In this document: positions 25,002 to 34,677 of the stretch, piece by piece
Position numbering within the stretch: position 1 is the stretch's first letter
Layout: the number at the start of each line of letters is the position of its first letter
Assembly: GCA_002393955.1 (NCBI GenBank)
Contig: DGSK01000029.1
Location: 1-64,000, forward strand
Direction of reading: 5' to 3'
DNA: 64,000 nt
From: Lachnospiraceae bacterium UBA4364
GTDB taxonomy: Bacteria; Bacillota; Clostridia; Lachnospirales; Lachnospiraceae
Translations under genes and position numbers: made by a program
The notes under the pieces: generated by a model
Seen by the model: the letters and a program-made list of their open reading frames with translations, nothing else
Database searches by the model: none
Told to the model about the DNA's origin: nothing

Positions 25002-26420
25002 ATGGATTGTCGCCGTAATCATAAACATAATAATCTGATAAGGAATTTTGAAAGCATACTGGAGGTAGGAATACTTTCGGCTATGTATTATTTTATGTGG
25101 TATTGGGGCTATAAGCAGTACGGCATCCAGACCTTTGGAGGTTTTGGTAAATATGTTCTCATGCTGGTATATGCCCTTTTGGTTTTTGTGCTCTTCGGTA
25201 TGTGTGAGGGCTTTAAATTCGGCTCTTTAAGATTTTTTGATGTGACCATGTCTTCGTGGATCGCACTTCTTATAGTCAATGTCATAAGCTATCTTCAGCT
25301 GTGTCTGATGGCCAACAGGCTTCTTCCACCCGTCCCCATGCTTCTGCTTACCCTGGCAGAGCTGGCTGTATGTACCCTTCTGTGTTACATATATTCAGTG
25401 GTTTATTATATGATGAATCCTCCACACGATATGCTGCTCATATCCGGTGGTAAAAAGGGACTTGCAATCAAGAAAAAAATTGAAAGTCGAGGGGATAAGT
25501 ACAGGATACGTGAGAGCATCAAGCTGGACGAACATATATTCGGTGAGCTTGGTGCAAGCACGGATAAAAAGGCAGTCCTTAAACCAATTTTTGAGAAAAT
25601 GTCAGGATTTGAATCGGTAATTTTGAATGATATTCCCGCCGATACCAGAAATGAACTTCTGAAATACTGTTATAATCATGATATCAGGACATACGTGGTG
25701 CCAATAATCTCGGATATAATAATGTCCGGCTCATCGGATATAAATCTTTTCGATACCCCTATACGTTTCGTGGAGGGAAGAGGACTGACCGGCTTTGAGA
25801 GCTTGATAAAAAGGATAATGGATCTTGGACTTGGTACAATTGCTGTGGTGATAACGGCACCCGTGATGCTGATTGTTGCAATCGCAATAAAGCTTGATGA
25901 TGGTGGACCGGTCTTCTTCAGGCAGGAAAGAGTGACTAAGGATGGAAGGCTTTTCAGTATCCTTAAATTCCGCAGTATGATAGTAAATGCAAATGAAGTA
26001 GGAAAGGTAGAGGGTACCACTAAGGAAGATCCCAGAGTCACTAAAGTCGGGAAAATAATAAGGCGTTTCCGTATAGATGAGCTGCCTCAGATCATAAATA
26101 TCTTAAGGGGCGATATGTCCCTCGTAGGTCCCAGACCCGAATGTAAGGAATTCTATGATAAGTACAGCACTGAAATCCCGGAATTTGTTTTTCGCAGCAA
26201 AGTAAAGGCAGGCCTTACCGGATATGCGCAGGTATATGGCAGGTATAATACCTCAGCATATGATAAGCTGCGCCTTGACCTTATGTATATAGAGAAATAC
26301 ACCCTCCTTTTGGACATAAAGATAATACTTATGACCTTAAAGGTTCTGCTTAAGAAAGAAAGTACTGAAGGCTTTGATGCGGATAATGAAGAGGATGCTG
26401 CTGAGGGGGGCTCTGATTAG
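25002..26420 (+). CDS. Undecaprenyl-phosphate sugar-1-phosphate transferase (WbaP/WcaJ-type)
   Basis: Initiating enzyme that moves a sugar-1-phosphate from a UDP-sugar to undecaprenyl phosphate at the membrane. It has 472 aa. About four N-terminal transmembrane helices (residues 20-150) precede a CoA-binding-like cytosolic region. The catalytic bacterial-sugar-transferase domain covers about 265-455. Its marks are FFRQERVTKDGRLFSILKFRSM, FRIDELPQIINILRGDMSLVGPRPE and VKAGLTGYAQVYGRYNTS. No ribosome site precedes the ATG, matching the close promoter. It starts the operon that continues with the Wzz-like gene. Confidence 0.93.
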   Translation: MDCRRNHKHNNLIRNFESILEVGILSAMYYFMWYWGYKQYGIQTFGGFGKYVLMLVYALLVFVLFGMCEGFKFGSLRFFDVTMSSWIALLIVNVISYLQLCLMANRLLPPVPMLLLTLAELAVCTLLCYIYSVVYYMMNPPHDMLLISGGKKGLAIKKKIESRGDKYRIRESIKLDEHIFGELGASTDKKAVLKPIFEKMSGFESVILNDIPADTRNELLKYCYNHDIRTYVVPIISDIIMSGSSDINLFDTPIRFVEGRGLTGFESLIKRIMDLGLGTIAVVITAPVMLIVAIAIKLDDGGPVFFRQERVTKDGRLFSILKFRSMIVNANEVGKVEGTTKEDPRVTKVGKIIRRFRIDELPQIINILRGDMSLVGPRPECKEFYDKYSTEIPEFVFRSKVKAGLTGYAQVYGRYNTSAYDKLRLDLMYIEKYTLLLDIKIILMTLKVLLKKESTEGFDADNEEDAAEGGSD

Positions 26421-26462
26421 TTAATCCGGGAAATTTTTACTAGATATAGGAGAGAATAGATC

Positions 26463-27917
26463 ATGGAAGAAAGAGAAATTGACCTTATAAGCCTGTTATT
26501 TTATCTGTTGTTGCATTGGCGCAGCCTGATTGCAGCAGGGCTGATTGGATTGCTTTTAGCCTGTACTTTTAATGCAGTAAAAAATGTTTCAGAGAGAGTA
26601 TTGCCTGTTGATGAGGCCTCGGTGACTCTTTCGGTTGAAGACATGGGGGCTGTGAATACCTACGCAAACAGCGTCAAGATGTACGAGTCTATGCAGTCTG
26701 CATGGTCAGAGTCATCATATATGGCGCTTGATGGATATAATGTAGCAAAGACAGGGGTAATGATCATCGTAAAAGGCAAAGGCGCTGATAGGGTGGCAAA
26801 TATCGCCCAGGCGTATCGTGACTTGGCAGCCGGTACCGGAGCTGTTGAGTATATATGTGCGTCAGAAGGAATAGATGATACAGGCATTACCGAGCTGATA
26901 AGTGTTGATCCTGCTCCTGTTAACAGTGTGGGTGCTACAAGTAATTATATTGGCGATATAAATACTTGGGTTTGTAGTGATGATGAAAGCGAATGTGTGA
27001 TTCCCATATACGTTGAGGTTATAGGTAAGGACACTGATGCCTCAGCGCGCATGGCTGATCTTTTGCTTGAATACTTAAATCAGGAAAAAAGCAGTATCGC
27101 TTCGAATATGGGGGAGCACAGTCTGACGGTGTTGAGCAGGAGTACGACCGTAGGCATTGATTCAAATGTCCTGAATAAGCAGAATACAAATTACAGTACT
27201 CTGTCGAGGCTGGGTGATACTGTGGCGGCTCAGAAGAAAGCACTGTCAGCTGATCAGTTGGCATACTATAAGAATACTTTAAGCGATAATGATGCGTATG
27301 ATGCCGCTAAAGCTGGTATTTCTTCCGGACTGACAGGAATCCGTTCATTTATAAGCCTGAAAATGATCGCAATTGGTCTTTTTGCCGGCGTCTTCTGTAT
27401 GGCCGGTTTATGGGCGGTTCTTTATGTGTTTAATAACCGGATAAAATCCGAGGATCCCATCGAGAATCTTTTCAAGATAGCTGTCATTGGAATGATTCCT
27501 GCAGAGTATGAAAAGAAGCGTCTGTTTGGCTTTGTCGACAGATGGATCATATCCATACGCGACAGGAACAAGCGGATATTCAGCGTGGATGAAGCTGTAT
27601 CCCTTATTGTATCCAGGGTAAAGGTCCAGAGCTCAAAGGATGAGGTATCAAAGCTGGTACTCATCGGCTGTGATTTGGGAAAGAATGTACCGGATGTTCC
27701 GCAGGAAATGGCTGATAAGCTGAAATCAGGAGACATAAATGCTTCTGTACTGGACAATGTCCTCTACGATCCTGAGAATACAGAGAAGCTGGGAGAGATG
27801 GACGGGGCAGTGATCATAGAGAAGGCGGGCAGAACCCTTTACAGTGAACTTACGGAAGAGATAGAGCTTCTTAAACGCCAGCAGATTAAGATATTAGGCT
27901 GTGTGATTGTAGAATAA
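26463..27917 (+). CDS. Wzz/CpsC-like chain-length protein with degenerate BY-kinase-like tail
   Basis: Polysaccharide co-polymerase of 484 aa. The N-terminal Wzz region (EIDLISLLFYLLLHWRSLIAAGLIGLLL) and a second helix (FISLKMIAIGLFAGVFCMAGLWAVLYV, about 293-322) flank an external domain. The cytosolic tail (about 345-484) resembles a CpsD/BY-kinase core. EAVSLIVSRVKVQS sits at its front, and VIIEKAGRTLYSELTEEIELLKRQQIKILGCVIVE at its end. The P-loop place reads IGCDLGKNVPD, with no GK(S/T), and a Tyr-rich tail is missing. It probably cannot bind ATP. A GAGA ribosome site is present. The next gene starts 1 bp after the stop. Confidence 0.85.
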   Translation: MEEREIDLISLLFYLLLHWRSLIAAGLIGLLLACTFNAVKNVSERVLPVDEASVTLSVEDMGAVNTYANSVKMYESMQSAWSESSYMALDGYNVAKTGVMIIVKGKGADRVANIAQAYRDLAAGTGAVEYICASEGIDDTGITELISVDPAPVNSVGATSNYIGDINTWVCSDDESECVIPIYVEVIGKDTDASARMADLLLEYLNQEKSSIASNMGEHSLTVLSRSTTVGIDSNVLNKQNTNYSTLSRLGDTVAAQKKALSADQLAYYKNTLSDNDAYDAAKAGISSGLTGIRSFISLKMIAIGLFAGVFCMAGLWAVLYVFNNRIKSEDPIENLFKIAVIGMIPAEYEKKRLFGFVDRWIISIRDRNKRIFSVDEAVSLIVSRVKVQSSKDEVSKLVLIGCDLGKNVPDVPQEMADKLKSGDINASVLDNVLYDPENTEKLGEMDGAVIIEKAGRTLYSELTEEIELLKRQQIKILGCVIVE

Positions 27918-27918
27918 T

Positions 27919-29928
27919 ATGGGTGCACTTGTCATTTTTCCTATAGCAGCCGCATTGGCTGTGCTTGGGAGACGTAAATTCGAAGAGACGGTTTTCCCGG
28001 CTGTAGGCATAGTTACGGTTACGATTATGCTTGCCGGTATGTTAGGATCCCTTAAGGTTGGGGTTTTTGTTGTGCCATTGTATCTGGCTGCTTCTGTTGT
28101 TTTTCTTATTGTCAGGCGGCAGGATTTTCGTAGATACGTGCTTACCCCGGGACTTCCGGCATTCGTTGTCTTTATTATATTTTTTCTGATTTTTTCTTAC
28201 GGAAGGTTTTTTACGACCGATGCCGCTCTTTCCAAGTATGGTCTGGTGGCCCTCAATATGTTCGAGACGGGATCCCTTAATGATACTTGTGCATATTATG
28301 AGCTTAACTGGCCTCTTCCCACTGTATCCGTCTGGGCTTATTTCTGCTGTTTTACGGGAGGCGGCTTTTCTGAATGGATATGTATCTTTTCATATGATAT
28401 CTTTATTATTTCGGCGGTTCTGCCGATATTTACCCGTATTAAGTCTCTGAAAGAAGAATCCTGGCAGTGGATGATGTTGTTGCTGTTCTGCATTCTGCTG
28501 CCTATCCTCAAGCTGCCCGAAGCTTACAGCGCATATGACATGGCCGTTCCGCAGGCTGTATCTATGGTATATGCATACCTTATGCTTAATCAGGTCATAA
28601 GCTTTAGGCTGCGTGATGGCTCAAAATGGTGGTACGCAGGCTTTATTGCCTATGGTCTGTTTTTGTCTTGTATATTGACTCAGTATGGTGTATATGCATC
28701 TATTCCTCTTACGATGGTAATGTGTTCGGCTGCTGTTTCGGATGCAGAGAAGCGTAAGTATTTATTGACATCATTGGTGGGAGGCTGTCTCCTTTCGCTT
28801 GTGTTCAGCATATATGGGATACTGTCTGCCGGAATGGATGCTGACATGATATTGTACATACCTGTATGCTGTCTGGTAAGTGTGGTATTATCCATGGTTC
28901 TGACTCTTCTTGTGAGGCTTTATGAGAAGGGCTATAAAAAGATATCTTTAATTATCGTATTATTTATTGTTGCAGGTATAGTGGCGATAGCTGTATTTAT
29001 ACTGCAGAACAGCGTGAACAGTGACTTTTTAATGGATTGGTTTATGGAGTATACTGACAAGATCTTTGTGGGGCGCAAGGAGGAGGCGGATTATATCATA
29101 GGCAGACATGTGATTCCTGTATATGATGTTCCTTTTCTGTTTTTTATGATGGTCATTTTCGGATTTGCTTCCGGCAGGATTGAAAAGAAATCATTGGATA
29201 AAACAGCAGAGATTCATGCCTTTAATCTCTCACTTGTGTTTGGTTCTGTTCTGTATATGCTAATTCTCTGTATTTTATATATAAATGTCATAAGACAGCC
29301 TCATTCAGCCACGAAGCCATCTATAGCGGTATATGTTGCTCCGGTGGTCATACTATCGGCAGTGGCTGTCTTTAAGCAGTGCTTAAGAGCATGGAGGAAG
29401 GAGATTGTTATTGGTGCCGGAACTGTTGCTTTGACTGCCTGTGTTTTTTCTGACCCGGTAAGTGCTGTATTCGATAAGCCTGAATATGAGAGTGAATATC
29501 CTCTTATCTCAGCTTGCGAAGATGCAGGTGTTCTGGAATTGACGGGAACTGACAGGGTGTTTTATATTGACCGGGAACTGACAGATGAATTACCGATATC
29601 ATTTGTATGGGAAGTATTTCCTGCAGGGGCTAATAGTATTAATGGCCTCTATTTTAACCCTGAACCCTATAAATGGGATGATGATATCAGGGAGCCCCTT
29701 ACACCGGAAAAACTGGCGGATGTGATCGAGGATGGGAAGTATACATATGTGTATCTGAAAAATGTGGACGATTATTTCTGGGAGACATATTATCCAGATT
29801 TTGCCAATTTCGGAGCTGACATCAGGAATGATGCGATATATCGCGTTGAATATGATGATGATGGTCTGTTGCAGATTGCATACATTGCGGGTGTTTCGCA
29901 GGAAGAAGAATCAGAGGAGGCAGAGTGA
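27919..29928 (+). CDS. GT-C-like polytopic membrane protein, paralogue A
   Basis: A 669-aa protein with about 14 transmembrane helices over residues 1-500 and a soluble extracytoplasmic C-terminus of about 150 aa. The first external loop has FTTDAALSKYGLVALNMFETGSLND, the place of the acidic catalytic residue in GT-C glycosyltransferases that use polyprenyl-linked donors. It shares the same layout and N-terminal pattern as the next gene (MG-LV--PIAAA, then R-K-EE). The two overlap by 4 nt. It may add side sugars to the glycan outside the membrane. The specific function is inferred only. Confidence 0.72.
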   Translation: MGALVIFPIAAALAVLGRRKFEETVFPAVGIVTVTIMLAGMLGSLKVGVFVVPLYLAASVVFLIVRRQDFRRYVLTPGLPAFVVFIIFFLIFSYGRFFTTDAALSKYGLVALNMFETGSLNDTCAYYELNWPLPTVSVWAYFCCFTGGGFSEWICIFSYDIFIISAVLPIFTRIKSLKEESWQWMMLLLFCILLPILKLPEAYSAYDMAVPQAVSMVYAYLMLNQVISFRLRDGSKWWYAGFIAYGLFLSCILTQYGVYASIPLTMVMCSAAVSDAEKRKYLLTSLVGGCLLSLVFSIYGILSAGMDADMILYIPVCCLVSVVLSMVLTLLVRLYEKGYKKISLIIVLFIVAGIVAIAVFILQNSVNSDFLMDWFMEYTDKIFVGRKEEADYIIGRHVIPVYDVPFLFFMMVIFGFASGRIEKKSLDKTAEIHAFNLSLVFGSVLYMLILCILYINVIRQPHSATKPSIAVYVAPVVILSAVAVFKQCLRAWRKEIVIGAGTVALTACVFSDPVSAVFDKPEYESEYPLISACEDAGVLELTGTDRVFYIDRELTDELPISFVWEVFPAGANSINGLYFNPEPYKWDDDIREPLTPEKLADVIEDGKYTYVYLKNVDDYFWETYYPDFANFGADIRNDAIYRVEYDDDGLLQIAYIAGVSQEEESEEAE

Positions 29929-31955
29929 TGGGGATACTGGTTGCTCTGCCTATAGCTGCAGCAATAGCGATAATGGACAGAAAAAAAATAGAGGAGTTTT
30001 TATTTCTGGCGATAGGAATAATAATATCGTTTATTTTGGTGGCAGGATATTTTGGCAATACGCTTTATGGGGTTGAGGCAGCTGTTATAACAGGTACTTG
30101 TGCGGCAATTTATTGTCTGGTTATGTTTATTAGAGATAAGGCAAGATTTAATGAAAGTGTGTTTACTCCCGGTTTATTGTGGGGGCTGATCATTTTTGTG
30201 GTACTGGGGGTATTGCTTATAGGTAAGACTGACCTGGGTGATGATAATGACACCTTTTGGGCACATGCACCACAGATTTTGAATATGTACAGGTATTCTG
30301 ATTTGGGGAATACGAGCAGGAGGATGGTAAATTATTCATTGCTGTATACTGCTCCGGTTTACACATCCTGGTGTTATTTCTGTAACAGAGTATGGTTTGT
30401 GTATTCTGACGGAATAAATCTATGGGCGTGGCAGATATTTATCATATCCGGTTTTCTGCCTTTTTTTTCATTTTCTGTAAAAGGTGGCTATAAGAAACAG
30501 ATACTTATAGCTATAATGATTTCTATTCTTCCTAATATCGTAACCTGTTCATATAATTTTATGCCTGATATTCCATTAGCTGCCGCTATGATATACGGAA
30601 CTATAATGACACTTCGGCTGTATCGTGGAATCGATAGGTATAATGATATAGGGTATCTCTTGGGTGCGTGTATAACGTTATTTCTAGTATGCATTATGAA
30701 GAGAGTAGGAGGAATGTGTATATATGGTATAGTGGGTATTGCGGTAGTGTACACACTTGATCGAATAAGCGTAAAGGAAATTAAAATTGGGTTGTTTAGT
30801 AAACTATTTCCCATTATAGTCATGTTTGAGTTTGTTGTTGCAACTTTTTTATTTACTTTTTTTATAAATGAAGCCTATGATAGCTATTATAGTGAGAAAT
30901 ATGGGGCAGGCTATTTTGGCGGGAATTATAATTATGTGAAGATAGTACTATGTGGTGTAGTAGCATATACAGTTTTGGGAATTAGTGTTTATATAATCAA
31001 AGTTTTAATCAATAAAAAAATATTTCTTGTCACTGTTCCATTTCTATTTATTTTTATGGGCGGAATGAAATATGTGATGGTCCGTAAGGCAATGGATATG
31101 GCGAATGATTATAAGGGTGATAGTGGTGTTGTGCAAGGGATATTCTTCAGATTTTTTGAAATGTGGTTTAACAGGGAGCATTTTGGAGGAAATAGATTTG
31201 GAGGAGGATGGATAATATCTGACGGATTGTTTGCTATCATTCTTGCTGTTGTAATAGTTGTTATTGGATTCTTTATTGTAAAAGGAAAAATAATATATGT
31301 GGAAACCATGAATGACCTTATGAATTCTACATGCGTGGTATTTGGTGGATACACTATATATATGCTTTTTTATTGCTTTATCTATATGACCATACAAGGG
31401 GGCTATATGAGCGGTGAGTCCTTTGGTCTTACTGACAGGTATCTGGGGCCTGCACTGATGCTTGTGGCAGTTGTGGTGTTATATGAGCTGCTGAGCATAC
31501 AGAATATTGATCATAATATTGTATTGGTCTGTGCTATTGTTTTTCTTATGCTATTGCTGCCGAATAATATATTTCATATATTGAGTCTCGACAATAAAGA
31601 CTATTGGGGGGAATATAATAAAATGTATGCCGATTCCGGTGTAGAGTTGAGTGAAGAGGATAATGTGCTGTGCCTTGGACCGGACCATTGCCAGTACTAT
31701 GTATTTCCTGCTAAAAGTGTTCAGAGTTATGAGGCGGCTGAATGTGAATTATCCCAGGAGGATTGGTCTGGGCAGGTAATAAGGTATGGATACAACTATC
31801 TGGTACTGGAGGATTATAGCAGCGAATTCCCGGAAACTTATCAGGATATGTTTGAAGGTGGGCTGGGATCCATAAAAAAAATGGCTATTTATTCTGTAAA
31901 GGTTGATGCAGACAATAAGGTATCTTTTGTTCCCTGCAGATCAGATGTGGAGTGA
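29925..31955 (+). CDS. GT-C-like polytopic membrane protein, paralogue B
   Basis: A 676-aa relative of the preceding protein, with the same order of membrane helices and a terminal soluble domain. The first loop reads GDDNDTFWAHAPQILNMYRYSDLGN, an acidic motif with a W(G/A)-x-x(5)-M pattern common in GT-C transferases. The C-terminal soluble part starts NDKDYWGEYNKMYADSGVELS-like, after the last helices near residue 550. Translational coupling to the upstream copy (ATGA overlap) suggests both act together. Base composition is AT-richer than paralogue A. Confidence 0.72.
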   Translation: MMGILVALPIAAAIAIMDRKKIEEFLFLAIGIIISFILVAGYFGNTLYGVEAAVITGTCAAIYCLVMFIRDKARFNESVFTPGLLWGLIIFVVLGVLLIGKTDLGDDNDTFWAHAPQILNMYRYSDLGNTSRRMVNYSLLYTAPVYTSWCYFCNRVWFVYSDGINLWAWQIFIISGFLPFFSFSVKGGYKKQILIAIMISILPNIVTCSYNFMPDIPLAAAMIYGTIMTLRLYRGIDRYNDIGYLLGACITLFLVCIMKRVGGMCIYGIVGIAVVYTLDRISVKEIKIGLFSKLFPIIVMFEFVVATFLFTFFINEAYDSYYSEKYGAGYFGGNYNYVKIVLCGVVAYTVLGISVYIIKVLINKKIFLVTVPFLFIFMGGMKYVMVRKAMDMANDYKGDSGVVQGIFFRFFEMWFNREHFGGNRFGGGWIISDGLFAIILAVVIVVIGFFIVKGKIIYVETMNDLMNSTCVVFGGYTIYMLFYCFIYMTIQGGYMSGESFGLTDRYLGPALMLVAVVVLYELLSIQNIDHNIVLVCAIVFLMLLLPNNIFHILSLDNKDYWGEYNKMYADSGVELSEEDNVLCLGPDHCQYYVFPAKSVQSYEAAECELSQEDWSGQVIRYGYNYLVLEDYSSEFPETYQDMFEGGLGSIKKMAIYSVKVDADNKVSFVPCRSDVE

Positions 31956-32048
31956 AACCTGTATATAACTCTGTATACATGATCTATTTAGTATAGGAAA
32001 TAAGTATAGAAAAAAGATGTGCTGTGCGATTATCGGAGTTTCGGGAGA

Positions 32049-34664
32049 ATGTTAGGAGAAAAAAACAATAGAAAGTGCATAGAAATCTTTATTGTTGGTC
32101 TTTTTTTCATTGCTTATCTTTTTCTCTGGTTCAAGCAGTATACATATTTTAACTATGCCGGTGGGGAACTGTATTTCGATGATGAAGAGCTTATTGCATA
32201 TGCGTCCACGGCGGCTGAGAGAGAATTCAATCTTGCCCCGGAATATTCTGAGAAAGTGTCCCGTATCATTTTCTGGACCAATAAGTTTTCTGAGGTAGAT
32301 ATAGTTAATGAAAGTGGTAATACCTGGCAGTTTACCGTTTCGGATTACTATGGTGATGAGGTACCGTCTGCAGCAGAACCGGTGATTCTTCAAAGTGGAG
32401 AATCCTTCAGCTATGTTGCTGATGATCGTGGCGGCTATGTGGTGACGGTTTATGGCAGTGATCAGGATGCGGATACAGACGGACTGTGCATAAGGTACAG
32501 TAGTCAGGCGTATATGGAAAGATGGAAGAGGGCGACTGTTATTGCGCTGGGAGTCATATCCGCAATGATAATTTTGCTCTGTCTTTCTGCTTTGACATTA
32601 TACCGGTACTTTAATAGCATTGCGCCATATGTATGTTTGGGGATGGGGGCAATAGGTTTTGGTGTTTCGGAGTATGCCGGTTTTATCGGGGGTGAGGCTT
32701 ATCTGACTGTGCTGCCACAGATAGGGGCGTTTTTTCTTGGCGTAACTGCCATAATTTGCGCACAAAGGCAGCCGGAACAGGCAGAAAACGTATCAGGAAA
32801 GCAGTACTGTCCTTGGGTATGGGCTATAGTAGCAGCATTCGTTGCGATAATTCTTCATTTTCTAATGCTCTCTGCCGGCGCAGGGTCAGTATTGTACGTT
32901 TTTACCGGTGGAGAGAATTCGGGACGCAGGATACTTGGATACATAGTAGTATTTGCAGTGTTTCTCATTTTATTTCTCATTCTGGGACGTATACAACTGT
33001 CTGGATTCTTTTTGGGTACAATCAGGTCTTATTTTTCCGGGCGGATCGCTTTCCTGTCTGCCGTTCTTTGCATCTTTGTCATTGCTCGTTCCTGGATAAA
33101 GATACATCCGTTATTCATTGCACTGTTTATTGTAATTATTATTAGCCTTCGTTTTGGAAAGAGAATAAGGATTCCGCAAGCGGTGCGCATGATTTATTAT
33201 GTATTGCTTTCTGCACTTGTTGCAGTCAATTCCTGTGTTATTAATTTTTGGGATACAGGCAGATGGGAGGATGTTTATCATACCGGTACATTTTATAACA
33301 CCATGTTTTTTACAGCGGCGGGGGAGCCCTTTCGTGGTGGACTTAACCAGATGTATGGTCATTTTGCCCTGTTCTATAAGATCCCGATGCTGATCTTTGG
33401 AAATAATATGCGTACGGTAGGCGTGACGACGGCTTTCTTTGCGGCAGTGGCAGTTTTTCTCGTTTTATTGTCCGTTGACCGTATACTCAGTTCTGATATC
33501 TCATGTCTGATTTCCGGTATGGTTTTGATAGCATACCTCATTACCGATTACCTTTACCTCCAGTCATTTCCGCTGCGGATGCTCTGGTCATTTGTTCTGT
33601 TATATTACTGTGTAATAATTAAGGACAAAAAAATGACTATGACTAAAAGGATGCTTGGTTATATTATCTGTGTTCTTGCTATAGTATGGAATACAGAAAG
33701 CGGATTGGTCTGTGCCGTTAGCTGGGCTGTATGTATTGTGCTGCATTCCGGAAAAAAAATGTCAGCTAGAATGCTCCTCCAATCCGGATTTATTGAGATA
33801 CTGGTTGTTATTGCGGAGGTATTTGCTGCATATAGCACGATTAAACTATATAACATCTGTATGATATCCGATGGCAATGCTCTTTCAGAGTTCCTGAGCT
33901 GGAGAAAAGAAATAGCCACTTTAGCCAGGTCGGATGCAGGGGATACTAATAATGGTTCCCTGTACTGGGTGAATGCTCCCTGGATGTATATTGAGACAGC
34001 TTTGATGGGATGTGTGGCGGTGTTGTTGGACAGGGCAGGATTATTTGGAAAACGCAGATTTTCAAGTGATGATCTTCCTAAAGTGTTAATAGTATTTTAT
34101 GCTGCAGGGATATTTATTTATTGGATGGGACGTCCTGAAGAATACAATATTATCGCTCCTTATATGGGGTGTGTTGTGATGTTTGTTTACGACCGTATGG
34201 TAGCTGTTTCGAAAGAACGGGTTAAGAAAGGCGCTTATAGTTACGATGTTTCAGCTAATGTATGGCGTTTAACAAGTATGGTCTTGTGTTTGGTGATAGC
34301 CGGTTTTCTTTTTAGGATACCTGACGTGGTCTGCTATACTAAAAGAAACCTGGCTGACCGTTCTATAGCAGATTACAGAAAAGTAAAACAGTATCTGCAG
34401 ATATTTGATGAAAATGTGCCGGAAGGAGCAGATGGTGAAGCAGTAGGCCTCAGAATGATATGTATGAGCCTGGGCAGGGATTTGGAAAGCGATGGACTTG
34501 GATGGGGATACAATGAGGAAGAATTGGAAAAGAACTGCCGCGAGAAAGAGTGGCTGATACTGGGAAGCGAAGATGTGGGAATGCCGTTCTTAGAGTTGGA
34601 CAGAGTCATACACTTTGGTAAGATGGATTATTATTTATATCATAATAAGGAATTTCTTCGTTAA
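32049..34664 (+). CDS. Large GT-C-like membrane protein
   Basis: About 871 aa from the ATG at 32049 (GGAG at 32035-32038), or 881 aa from a GTG at 32019. One N-terminal helix (IFIVGLFFIAYLFLWF) is followed by an external beta-rich domain of about 130 aa. About 15 further transmembrane helices come next, then a short soluble tail. The loop YHTGTFYNTMFFTAAGEPFRGGLNQMYGHFALFYKIPM resembles substrate loops of GT39/YfhO-like transferases. No catalytic residues can be assigned with certainty. It sits between the GT-C pair and soluble transferases, in the same direction. Confidence 0.65.
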   Translation: MLGEKNNRKCIEIFIVGLFFIAYLFLWFKQYTYFNYAGGELYFDDEELIAYASTAAEREFNLAPEYSEKVSRIIFWTNKFSEVDIVNESGNTWQFTVSDYYGDEVPSAAEPVILQSGESFSYVADDRGGYVVTVYGSDQDADTDGLCIRYSSQAYMERWKRATVIALGVISAMIILLCLSALTLYRYFNSIAPYVCLGMGAIGFGVSEYAGFIGGEAYLTVLPQIGAFFLGVTAIICAQRQPEQAENVSGKQYCPWVWAIVAAFVAIILHFLMLSAGAGSVLYVFTGGENSGRRILGYIVVFAVFLILFLILGRIQLSGFFLGTIRSYFSGRIAFLSAVLCIFVIARSWIKIHPLFIALFIVIIISLRFGKRIRIPQAVRMIYYVLLSALVAVNSCVINFWDTGRWEDVYHTGTFYNTMFFTAAGEPFRGGLNQMYGHFALFYKIPMLIFGNNMRTVGVTTAFFAAVAVFLVLLSVDRILSSDISCLISGMVLIAYLITDYLYLQSFPLRMLWSFVLLYYCVIIKDKKMTMTKRMLGYIICVLAIVWNTESGLVCAVSWAVCIVLHSGKKMSARMLLQSGFIEILVVIAEVFAAYSTIKLYNICMISDGNALSEFLSWRKEIATLARSDAGDTNNGSLYWVNAPWMYIETALMGCVAVLLDRAGLFGKRRFSSDDLPKVLIVFYAAGIFIYWMGRPEEYNIIAPYMGCVVMFVYDRMVAVSKERVKKGAYSYDVSANVWRLTSMVLCLVIAGFLFRIPDVVCYTKRNLADRSIADYRKVKQYLQIFDENVPEGADGEAVGLRMICMSLGRDLESDGLGWGYNEEELEKNCREKEWLILGSEDVGMPFLELDRVIHFGKMDYYLYHNKEFLR

Positions 34665-34677
34665 TCCTGCAGGTTAG

